Below are positions 18,002 through 25,279 of a DNA stretch of 64,000 bases, in pieces. The position numbers and the translations under genes are program-made. How positions within the stretch are numbered: position 1 is the first letter of the stretch; each line of letters starts with the position of its first letter. The DNA is from Pseudacidovorax sp. NFM-22. GTDB taxonomy: Bacteria; Pseudomonadota; Gammaproteobacteria; Burkholderiales; Burkholderiaceae_C. The notes beneath the pieces are model-generated. The model saw only the letters and a program-made list of their open reading frames with translations, did not search any database and was not told the origin of the DNA. Where the stretch lies: the NCBI RefSeq assembly GCF_021401245.1, contig NZ_JACBFY010000004.1, positions 248,001 to 312,000 on the forward strand. Reading direction: 5' to 3'.

Positions 18002-19396
18002 TCAGGCGCTGCGGGCCGCTTCGGCGAGCTGGACGGCGAGCCGGTTGTGCCGCTCCACCAGCGGCTGCAGTTCCACCGTCGCCAGCTGGCCTTCGCGCAC
18101 CACCACCCGCCCGTTGACCACCGTGTACGCCGCCTGCGGGCTTGCGCACAGCAGCAGGCTGGCCACGGGGTCGTGCACGGCGCCGCCGGCGAAGCCCAGG
18201 GTGCGCAGATCGAACAGGGCCAGGTCGGCGCACATGCCGGGCGCCAGGTGGCCGATGTCGGCGCGGCCCAGCACCTGGGCGCCGCCGCGGGTGGCCATCG
18301 CGAGGGCATCGCGGGCCGTCATCTCGGCCGGGCCGTGGTCGCAGCCGAAGGCATCGAGCGATCGCCGCACCCGCGCCAGCAGCAGCGCCTGCCGCGCCTC
18401 GCCCACCATGTGCGCGCCGTCGTTGCTGGCGCTGCCGTCCACGCCCAGGCCCACCGGCACGCCGGCATCGAGCATGCGGCGGATGGGCGCCAGGCCCGAG
18501 GCCAGGCGCATGTTGCTGCAGGGGCAGTGGGCCACGCCGGTGCGCGTGCGCGCGAACAGGCCGATGCCGGCCTCGTCCAGCTTCACGCAGTGGGCATGCC
18601 AGACGTCGTCGCCCAGCCAGCCGAGCTCCTGCGCGTACTCGGCCGGCGTGCAGTTGAACTTCTCGCGGGTGAAGGCGATGTCGTGGTCGTTCTCGGCCAG
18701 GTGGGTGTGCAGGCGCACGCCATGCCGGCGGGCCAGGGCCGCGGCATCGCGCATCAGTTCGCGGCTGACCGAGAAGGGCGAGCATGGCGCCACCGCCACG
18801 TTGACCATGGCGCCATGGCTGCGGTCGTGCCAGGTGGTGATCAGACGCTCGGTGTCGCGCAGGATGGCCTCCTCGTCCTCCACCACGCGGTCGGGCGGCA
18901 GGCCGCCCTTGGACTGGCCCAGGCTCATGGCGCCGCGCGAGGCCACGAAGCGCATGCCGATGGCCTGCGCGGCCTCGATGCTGTCCTCCAGCCGCACGCC
19001 GTTCGGGTAGATGTAGAGATGGTCGCTGCTGGTGGTGCAGCCCGACATCAGCAGCTCGGCCATGGCCACCTGCGTGGAGACGTTCACCATCTCGGGCGTG
19101 AGCCCGGCCCAGATCGGGTAGAGCCCGCGCAGCCAGCCGAAGAGTTCCGCGTCCTGCGTCGCCGGTATGGCGCGCGTCAGCGACTGGTACATATGGTGGT
19201 GGGTGTTGACCAGGCCCGGCATCACCAGGTGGCCGCGCGCATCGATCACCTCGTCGGCCTGCTGCGGCAGGTCGGCCGCGGGGCCGATGGCCTCGATGCG
19301 GTGGCCGCGCACCAGCACCGAGGCATCGCGCAGCTCGGTGCGCGCGTCGTCGAAGGTCGCCACGCAGCTGGCGTGGCGGATCAGCAGGGTTTTCAT
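18002..19396 (-). CDS. 8-oxoguanine deaminase (amidohydrolase family)
   Basis: A 464-residue amidohydrolase-superfamily enzyme, most like the 8-oxoguanine deaminase group (the Pseudomonas Pa0142 type), which converts 8-oxoguanine to urate and ammonia. Metal-binding and catalytic segments are GLVNTHHHMYQSLTRA near residue 67, HTHLAENDHD, HAHCVKLDEAG and GLGVDGSASNDGAHM. ATG 19396 (MKTLLIRHAS) is the natural start. Lying next to urate oxidase, it would feed urate directly into that enzyme. Guanine deaminase or another purine/hydroxyatrazine-type deaminase is the alternative. It is divergent from glycerate kinase over only 65 bases. Confidence 0.85.
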   Translation of the reverse strand: MKTLLIRHASCVATFDDARTELRDASVLVRGHRIEAIGPAADLPQQADEVIDARGHLVMPGLVNTHHHMYQSLTRAIPATQDAELFGWLRGLYPIWAGLTPEMVNVSTQVAMAELLMSGCTTSSDHLYIYPNGVRLEDSIEAAQAIGMRFVASRGAMSLGQSKGGLPPDRVVEDEEAILRDTERLITTWHDRSHGAMVNVAVAPCSPFSVSRELMRDAAALARRHGVRLHTHLAENDHDIAFTREKFNCTPAEYAQELGWLGDDVWHAHCVKLDEAGIGLFARTRTGVAHCPCSNMRLASGLAPIRRMLDAGVPVGLGVDGSASNDGAHMVGEARQALLLARVRRSLDAFGCDHGPAEMTARDALAMATRGGAQVLGRADIGHLAPGMCADLALFDLRTLGFAGGAVHDPVASLLLCASPQAAYTVVNGRVVVREGQLATVELQPLVERHNRLAVQLAEAARSA

Positions 19397-19461
19397 CGGT
19401 ACAGTCCTCTCGCGCATTCAAAGACCTCGGCGGCTTTGCCGGGTCCCTGGAGACAAAGAAC

Positions 19462-20808
19462 ATGATCGCATCCGACACCGCGTCCGCTTCGCTTCCTGAT
19501 CCGAAGCAGCAGCCGCGCGCCTTCCTCGAACACCTCTACCGTGTCGCCGTGCACCAGGCGCTGCCCCTTGCGCGCATGGGCCAGTACCTGCCCCCGCCGC
19601 CGCGCGGCCGCACGCTGGTGCTGGGCGCCGGCAAGGCCGGGGGCTCCATGGTGCAGGCGCTGGAAGCCCTCTGGCCGCAGGACGCCCCGCTGTCGGGCCT
19701 GGTGGTCACGCGCTATGGCCACATCCCGCCGCGGCCCGCCGGCGTGCCGTCGCGCATCGAGCTGGTGGAGGCCGCGCACCCCGTGCCCGACGCCGCCGGC
19801 CTGCGCGCCGCCGAGCGCATGCTCGCCCTCACGCACGGCCTCACGGCCGACGACCTGGTGCTGTGCCTGATCTCCGGCGGCGGCTCGGCGCTGCTGACGC
19901 TGCCGGCCGAGGGGCTGATGCTGGAGGACAAGCAGCGCATCAACCGCCAGCTGCTCGAATCGGGCGCGCACATCGGCGAGATGAACTGCGTGCGCAAGCA
20001 CCTTTCGCGCATCAAGGGTGGCCGGCTGGCCGCGGCCTGCGCGCCAGCCCGGGTGGTCACGCTCACCATCAGCGACGTGCCCGGCGACGACCCGGCCGTC
20101 ATCGCCAGCGGCCCCGCGGTGCCCGACGGCAGCACCTGCGCAGACGCCCTCGCCATCCTGCAGCGCTACGGCATCGAGCTGCCGGCCCGTGTCATGGAAG
20201 GCCTGCGCGGCGGCTGCCTTGAAACGCCCAAGCCGGCCGATGCCGTGTTTGCCGGCCATGCGGTGCACCTGATCGCGACGCCGCGGCAGTCGCTGGAGGC
20301 GGCTGCGCAGGCGGCCCGCGCGGCGGGCATCGAGGCCCATGTGCTGGGCGACGACATGGAAGGCGAGTCGCGCGAGGTCGGCAAGGTGCACGCCGCCCTG
20401 GCCCGCGCGGTGGCGCGCCACGGCACGCCCTTCGCGCGGCCCTGCGTGATCCTGTCGGGCGGCGAGACCACGGTGACCGTGCGCCAGCGCCCGCCCGGCA
20501 CCGCCAAGGGGCGGGGCGGACGCGCGGGCGAGTTCTGCATGGGCCTGGCCGGCGCGCTGATGGGGGAGCCCGGCGTGTGGGCGCTGGCCGCCGACACCGA
20601 CGGCATCGACGGCGTGGAGGACAACGCCGGCGCCTTCGTCGCACCCGACACGCTGGCCCGCGCGGCGCAAGCCGGCCTCAAGCTGTCGGACCACCTGGAC
20701 CGCAACGACGCGTATGGCTTCTTCGATGCGCTCGGCGACCTGCTCGTGACCGGGCCCACGCACACCAACGTCAACGACTTCCGCGCGCTGCTGGTGCTGC
20801 CGGACTGA
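19462..20808 (+). CDS. ttuD: Glycerate 2-kinase (MOFRL family)
   Basis: Phosphorylates D-glycerate to 2-phosphoglycerate, feeding C3 units into glycolysis. The 448-residue protein has the N-terminal GCKA/DUF4147 domain with VLGAGKAGGSMVQALE and LISGGGSALLTLPAEG, and the C-terminal MOFRL domain with CVILSGGETTVTV, ALAADTDGIDGVEDNAGA and TGPTHTNVNDFRALL. In purine degraders this enzyme handles glycerate made from glyoxylate via tartronate semialdehyde, which fits its place beside puuD. Start is ATG 19462. It is divergent from the 8-oxoguanine deaminase. Confidence 0.93.
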   Translation: MIASDTASASLPDPKQQPRAFLEHLYRVAVHQALPLARMGQYLPPPPRGRTLVLGAGKAGGSMVQALEALWPQDAPLSGLVVTRYGHIPPRPAGVPSRIELVEAAHPVPDAAGLRAAERMLALTHGLTADDLVLCLISGGGSALLTLPAEGLMLEDKQRINRQLLESGAHIGEMNCVRKHLSRIKGGRLAAACAPARVVTLTISDVPGDDPAVIASGPAVPDGSTCADALAILQRYGIELPARVMEGLRGGCLETPKPADAVFAGHAVHLIATPRQSLEAAAQAARAAGIEAHVLGDDMEGESREVGKVHAALARAVARHGTPFARPCVILSGGETTVTVRQRPPGTAKGRGGRAGEFCMGLAGALMGEPGVWALAADTDGIDGVEDNAGAFVAPDTLARAAQAGLKLSDHLDRNDAYGFFDALGDLLVTGPTHTNVNDFRALLVLPD

Positions 20809-20830
20809 CGCAGGGCCGCCCGGCGCCGGT

Positions 20831-21625
20831 TCAGCCGAAGATCTCGGCCCTCGGCGCCAGGGCCTCGAAGCGCGGCCGGGCGAACAGGTAGCCCTGCATC
20901 AGCCGCACGCCCTCGTGCAGGAAGAAGTCGCGCTCGCCGGCCGTCTCGACCCCCTCGGCGATCACCGTGATGGCCAGTTCCTCGCACATGCGCAGGATGC
21001 CGCGGGTGATGGCCTGGCGCGCGCGGCTGGTGTCGACGTTGCGCACCAGGGCCATGTCCAGCTTCACGACGTCGGGCTGGAAGTCGGCCAGCAGCGTCAG
21101 GCCCGCGTAGCCGGCGCCGAAGTCGTCGATGGCCGTCAGGAAGCCGCAGCGCTGGTACTCGGTGAGGATGGAGGCAAGCCAGGGCCCGTCGCTGACCCGC
21201 TCGCCTTCGGTCACCTCGAACACGATGCGGTCGCGCGGGAAGCCGTACCTGTCGGCCGCCTCGAGCGTGGTGCGGATGCAGATCTCCGGCCGGTACACCG
21301 CCTGGGGCAGGAAGTTGATGGACAGGCGCGTCTCCATGCCCAGCGCGGCGGCGATGCGGATCGCGTTGACGCGGCAGGACTGGTCGAACCGGTAGCGGTT
21401 GTCGGCGTTGACCTGGTCGAGCACCGTCATGGCGCCTTCGCCGTCCGGCCCGCGCACCAGCGCCTCGTGCGCCCAGATCTCGCCGGCCTGGAGGTCCAGG
21501 ATCGGCTGGTAGGCGAAGCTGAAGGGAAAGAGCGGCACCTCGCCTTCGCGGCATCCCTTGCAGCGCCCGCTGGCAGCGGATGGCGAGCCCCCAGGGGCCG
21601 GTTGCAGGGCGATGGTGTGGATCAT
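20831..21625 (-). CDS. Stand-alone EAL-domain protein (c-di-GMP phosphodiesterase)
   Basis: A 264-residue EAL-domain protein. The signature is HEALVRG; other catalytic elements are present: SINFLPQAVY (Asn ligand), FEVTEGERV, AIDDFGAGYAG (two metal Asp), VKLDMALV and AEGVETAGERD, plus LMQGYLFARP. It is therefore probably an active phosphodiesterase lowering c-di-GMP. A short N-terminal segment carries a CKGC motif before PFSFAYQPILDL, a pattern seen in small EAL proteins. ATG 21625 was taken as start; ATG 21697 in the same frame would add 24 residues, and neither has a clear ribosome binding site. It ends convergent with glycerate kinase. The 195 bases upstream hold no gene. Confidence 0.88.
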   Translation of the reverse strand: MIHTIALQPAPGGSPSAASGRCKGCREGEVPLFPFSFAYQPILDLQAGEIWAHEALVRGPDGEGAMTVLDQVNADNRYRFDQSCRVNAIRIAAALGMETRLSINFLPQAVYRPEICIRTTLEAADRYGFPRDRIVFEVTEGERVSDGPWLASILTEYQRCGFLTAIDDFGAGYAGLTLLADFQPDVVKLDMALVRNVDTSRARQAITRGILRMCEELAITVIAEGVETAGERDFFLHEGVRLMQGYLFARPRFEALAPRAEIFG

Positions 21626-21820
21626 GGACGGACGTTCGGGCAGGATGGGCGGCGCGGCTTCGGCGGCCGCTGCCGCGGACGGGCGTACCGTCCGCATTGG
21701 GGCGCTGCGCGCGCAGCCGACGTCACGAGTCGCGTGATGTTCCCTTGCGGCGTCCTGTCCGCGTGTAGGCGCGTGTGCCGCGCTGTTGAGGTCTCCCGCG
21801 CCGGGGCGCCGGGCGCCGCC

Positions 21821-22246
21821 TCATTCGCACAAGGCGCGGATCTCGGGCGGAATGGGCAGCGCGCGCAGCCGCCCGTCGGGCCGCTTGCCGCCGAAGATGC
21901 GCACCTCCTCGCATTCGAGGATCAGCGTCTCACCCTCGGGGTCGTCGCGGGTCACGCGGTAGGCCTGCACGAAGCTCTTCTCGCGCCACTCGCGGACCTG
22001 CACGGCGAAGTGGAGCGTGTCGCCATAGCTGGCGGTGCTGACGAAGCGGGCCTGCGTGTCCACCAGCGGCGTGCCGATGACGCCGAGGGTGCGGGTCGTC
22101 TCTTCCCAGCGCGGCACGCCGCAGCCGGCGAAGAAGTGGCGCGAGGCGGCATCGATCCAGCCGAAGAAGTTGGGAAACCAGACGATGCCGGCAGGATCGC
22201 AGTCGCCGAATTCGACGCGGGCGGTGTAGGTGATGGTCTTGGGCAT
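21821..22246 (-). CDS. Hotdog-fold acyl-CoA thioesterase (4-hydroxybenzoyl-CoA type)
   Basis: A 141-residue hotdog protein with the N-terminal EFGDCDPAGIVWFPNFFGWIDA signature (split: EFGDCDPAGIVW, catalytic Asp, then FPNFFGW) of the 4-hydroxybenzoyl-CoA/YbgC thioesterase family. Such enzymes hydrolyse aromatic or short acyl-CoA thioesters in the cytosol; the substrate here is unknown. Start is ATG 22246. It lies upstream of the EAL gene on the same strand with a 195-base gap, and downstream of a repeat element that separates it from the Bug-protein gene. Confidence 0.85.
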   Translation of the reverse strand: MPKTITYTARVEFGDCDPAGIVWFPNFFGWIDAASRHFFAGCGVPRWEETTRTLGVIGTPLVDTQARFVSTASYGDTLHFAVQVREWREKSFVQAYRVTRDDPEGETLILECEEVRIFGGKRPDGRLRALPIPPEIRALCE

Positions 22247-22303
22247 GGCAGCAGGTTAACGGCGGCGCGACCGGGGGCCTCCCCGCCTGGCGCCGAGGGG
22301 TGG

Positions 22304-22421
22304 ACTCCCTCTCCCCTTGCGGGAGAGGGTCGGGGAGAGGGGGAGCAACGGTCGCCCTGTGCGGGCGGCGTCGATGCGTGCGCCCCCTCTCCCCCACCCC
22401 TCTCCCGCGAGGGGGAAGGGG
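22304..22421. repeat. Paired inverted CTCTCCC/GGGAGAGG intergenic repeat (copy 2)
   Basis: Same architecture as the element at 17870-17988: a left half (CCCTCTCCCCTTGCGGGAGA and onward, 22304-22344) and an inverted right half (22383-22421) with CCCCTCTCCCGCGAGGGGG, separated by about 40 bases. It fills most of the 196-base gap between the Bug-protein gene and the thioesterase gene, both on the minus strand. It probably forms strong mRNA hairpins downstream of the Bug-protein stop codon. Confidence 0.8.
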
Positions 22422-22442
22422 CTCATGGGGGCGGGGCGGGCC

Positions 22443-23462
22443 TCAATCGGCCTTGATGCCCCGCTCCTTGATGATGGCCCCGAAGCGCGTCGAATCGGCC
22501 ATCGCCCGGTCGTGGAAGGCGGCCGGTGTGCCGGGCGCGGCCTCGCCGCCCAGCTGCTGGATGCGTTCCTTCACCAGGGGCAGCGCCAGCACCTTGTTGA
22601 TTTCGGTGTTGAGCCGTGCGATCACTGGCGCGGGCGTGCCGGCCGGCGCGTAGAAGCCGAACACGGTGTCGGCGTCGAAGCCTTTCAGCCCAGCCTCGGC
22701 CAGCGTGGGTACGTCGGGAAAGAGCGGCGAGCGCTGAGGGCTGCCCACTGCCAGCAGCCGCAGCTTGCCGGCCTTGACCTGCTGCAGCGCGATGCCCGGG
22801 TCGAAGTAGTAGTCGATCTGGCCCGCCAGCAGGTCCTGCAGCGCGGGCGCCGCGCCGCGGTAGGGCACATGCGTGGCGAAGGTGCCGGTCTGCGACTTGA
22901 ACATCTCGCCGGCCAGGTGCGGCGAACTGCCGACGCCCGGCGAGCCGTAGGACAGCTTGCCCGGCCGGGCCTTGAGGTAGGCGATGAATTCCTGGATGTT
23001 CTTGGGCGGCAGCTCGGGCCGGATCACCAGGTAGACCAGCACCCGCGCGGCGGCGGCCACCGGCACCAGGTCCTTGGCCGGATCGAAGGGCATCTTCTCG
23101 TACAGGTGCGGATTCACCGACACCATGCCGCCGGAGCTCATCAGCAGCGTGTAGCCGTCCGCTGGCGCGCGTGCCACCACCTCGCCGCCGATGTTGCCGT
23201 TGGCGCCGCCGCGGTTCTCCACCACCACCGGCTGGCCCAGCGCCTCCGACAGCGGCTGGCCCACAAGCCGCGCCAACTGATCGGCCGCGCCGCCGGGCGG
23301 GAAGTTGACGACGACCCGGATGGGCTTGGTCGGCCAGGCCTGGGCTTGGGCCTGCGCGGCCAGCGGGGCGGCCAGTGCCGCGGCCATGCAGGCGGCGCCG
23401 GCCAGGTTCAGCGCCAGGCGGCGGCGCGGGTTGCGGATCGTGGTGTGGGGTTGAGGGGTCAT
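22443..23462 (-). CDS. Bug-type (tripartite tricarboxylate transporter) substrate-binding protein
   Basis: Periplasmic binding protein of 339 residues with a signal peptide (about residues 1-40; hydrophobic core AGAACMAAALAAPLAAQAQA). The mature part begins with WPTKPIRVVVNFPPGGAADQ and VVVENRGGANGNIGGEVVA, the classical TctC/Bug pattern, with SYGSPGVGSSPHLAGE and HVPYRGAAPALQDLL further on. Ligands of this large betaproteobacterial family are usually small carboxylates, but cannot be read from sequence. It follows iorB by 39 bases on the same strand, so co-transcription is likely; no membrane TctAB genes are nearby. Confidence 0.9.
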   Translation of the reverse strand: MTPQPHTTIRNPRRRLALNLAGAACMAAALAAPLAAQAQAQAWPTKPIRVVVNFPPGGAADQLARLVGQPLSEALGQPVVVENRGGANGNIGGEVVARAPADGYTLLMSSGGMVSVNPHLYEKMPFDPAKDLVPVAAAARVLVYLVIRPELPPKNIQEFIAYLKARPGKLSYGSPGVGSSPHLAGEMFKSQTGTFATHVPYRGAAPALQDLLAGQIDYYFDPGIALQQVKAGKLRLLAVGSPQRSPLFPDVPTLAEAGLKGFDADTVFGFYAPAGTPAPVIARLNTEINKVLALPLVKERIQQLGGEAAPGTPAAFHDRAMADSTRFGAIIKERGIKAD

Positions 23463-23501
23463 CGCTTGTCTCCTTTTTGGTTTCTTGGGGATCTCGGCGT
23501 C

Positions 23502-25142
23502 TCAGGCGCTCTGGCCTTGCGAGCGGGGCGGCCGGCGCATCCAGCGGATGGGCTGCTCGGCCACCGGCCGCGGCGGCGCGCCGTGCGCCCGCAGCGTGGC
23601 GTCGAGGGCCGTGCCGGCCTCGTCGGCCAGCGCGGCCTCGCGGGCCTTGGCGATGGCCTGCGCCCGCTCGGCCGGTGTGCGGCCGGGGCTGCGCGCCAGG
23701 TGGTCGACGATGTGCAGCAGGTTGGCCTTGCCGCGCTCGTTGGTGCTGCCGTAGCCCTTGATCAGCCGGCCGCACAGCGCGAGTTCATGGCCCAGCGCCC
23801 AGTCCTCGCGCGTGCCGGCCTCGACGGCGGCGAGCCAGTGCTCGATCAGCCGCTGTTCCTCGGCGAAGCGGCTGCCGATGGGGCGCAGCCGGCGCAGGCT
23901 GGCCAGTAGCCGCAGCGACGCCATGCCGACGACCGAATGGCTGCCCACCTTCAGCGGCAGGGCCCACGGCGACTGGCCGCGGCGCTGGCGGGCGCGGTCC
24001 CAGTCCTGCAGCCGGCGGGCGAGGGCGGGCGGCAGCAGGGCGGCGAATTCCGGCACACCGGGCTTGAAGTGGTCGTAGACGCGCAGCAGGTCGGCCTCGC
24101 CGGCCTTGACCTCGGTGCGCACCCGGTCGGCCCGGCTGGCGCGGGCCTTGAGCGCGGCCACGCGCACGATGTCGTCGAAGGCCATCCACAGGGCCAGCCA
24201 GCGGGCCATCTCGCGGGTGACGGCCCAGCCTTGCGCGCCCGAGGGGTCGGTGGCGCGTTCGGCGTCGAGCACGCGCGCCAGGCGGTCGGTGTAGCGGCGG
24301 GCGTAGGCGGCGTCCTGGTACTCCCGCGTGCGTTCATGACCCAGGGCCAGCATCTCGTGCACGGCAGCCGGAAAGCGGCTGGCCAGGTCGGCGGGCAGCG
24401 TCGGGGCCGGTGCGGCTTCCACCTTCGGGGCCTTCAGCAAGGCATCGACGAAGGCGGCCTGCTGCCGCGGCGCGTGCACGGCTTCGTACGCACGCGCAAA
24501 GCCGCGCAGGCTGGCCGCCGCCGTGGCGCCCGGCGCCTTGCCCGAGGCCGGGTCGTGGATCGCCGCCTCGAAGGCCGCCCGCGTCCAGGGCAGCACGCCG
24601 CTGCCGGCGATGGCGCCGTACATGATGCTGCTGATGACGGTGCCGCATTCGCGGGCCATCGCTGCCATGTCCAGCACCTGGTGCGCGCGGCTGAAGCGGC
24701 GCACCACCTCCAGCAGCTGCGCCGCATCGGCCCGGCCATCGCCCAGCGCCATGCGCTCGGCCGTGGTCAGGCTGCGGCTGGAGGAGGTGATGACCTGGGT
24801 GCGCGCCGGGTCGGCCATGCCATTGGCGATCTGGCGCGTGGTCTCCAGCAGTTCGGAGGAGACGATCACGTCCAGCGCGCCGGGCGCCGGCACCAGGCTG
24901 AACACCGGCTGGCGCCCCTGCAGCTGCGCCAGCGGAACCGGGAAGACCTCGACGTAGTAGGTGGTGGCGCCGGTGCGCTGGGCCACGCCGGGCACCGAGG
25001 TGCTTTGCGCCGCATAGCCGGCGTGGCGGGCGGCCTCGATCAGCCATTCGGTGAGCACGCCGCCGCCTTCGCCGCCGAGGGCGCACAGCAGCAGGGTGAG
25101 GGGGCGGGGGGAGGGGATTGTTGCGGTCATCGGTCGTGTCAT
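23502..25142 (-). CDS. iorB: Indolepyruvate oxidoreductase beta-subunit family protein
   Basis: A 546-residue protein whose N-terminal part (about 200 residues) is the gamma/beta domain of 2-oxoacid ferredoxin oxidoreductases: CALGGEGGGVLTEWLIEAAR, GVAQRTGATTYYVEVFP and DVIVSSELLETTRQIANG. It is followed by a long C-terminal extension seen in Burkholderiales homologues. With IorA it would oxidatively decarboxylate arylpyruvates such as indolepyruvate to aryl-acetyl-CoA. ATG 25142 was taken as start; ATG 25130 is possible. It follows iorA by 137 bases that contain a repeat pair. The function of the C-terminal region is not evident from sequence. Confidence 0.87.
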   Translation of the reverse strand: MTRPMTATIPSPRPLTLLLCALGGEGGGVLTEWLIEAARHAGYAAQSTSVPGVAQRTGATTYYVEVFPVPLAQLQGRQPVFSLVPAPGALDVIVSSELLETTRQIANGMADPARTQVITSSSRSLTTAERMALGDGRADAAQLLEVVRRFSRAHQVLDMAAMARECGTVISSIMYGAIAGSGVLPWTRAAFEAAIHDPASGKAPGATAAASLRGFARAYEAVHAPRQQAAFVDALLKAPKVEAAPAPTLPADLASRFPAAVHEMLALGHERTREYQDAAYARRYTDRLARVLDAERATDPSGAQGWAVTREMARWLALWMAFDDIVRVAALKARASRADRVRTEVKAGEADLLRVYDHFKPGVPEFAALLPPALARRLQDWDRARQRRGQSPWALPLKVGSHSVVGMASLRLLASLRRLRPIGSRFAEEQRLIEHWLAAVEAGTREDWALGHELALCGRLIKGYGSTNERGKANLLHIVDHLARSPGRTPAERAQAIAKAREAALADEAGTALDATLRAHGAPPRPVAEQPIRWMRRPPRSQGQSA

Positions 25143-25168
25143 GCGCAAGCGCCGTAAGAAAAGTCGAA

Positions 25169-25254
25169 CCGTTCACGCTGAGCCTGTCGAAGCGCCGCAC
25201 GAGGCTGCGACCCTTCGACAGGCTCAGGACAGGCCAAGCTCAGCCCGAAGGGTT
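25169..25254. repeat. CTGAGC-TGTCGAAG repeat pair between iorA and iorB
   Basis: One copy of CCGTTCACGCTGAGCCTGTC followed by GAAGCG at 25169-25194 faces an inverted copy CCCTTCGACAGGCTCAGGAC at 25211 onward and a further AAGCTCAGCCCGAAGGGTT (25236-25254). The arms can fold into a long hairpin in the intergenic mRNA. This is a widespread proteobacterial palindromic repeat type, and the same family reappears on the other side of iorA. Confidence 0.8.
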
Positions 25255-25279
25255 CCGGTCGATTGAATGGCATGGCGTG

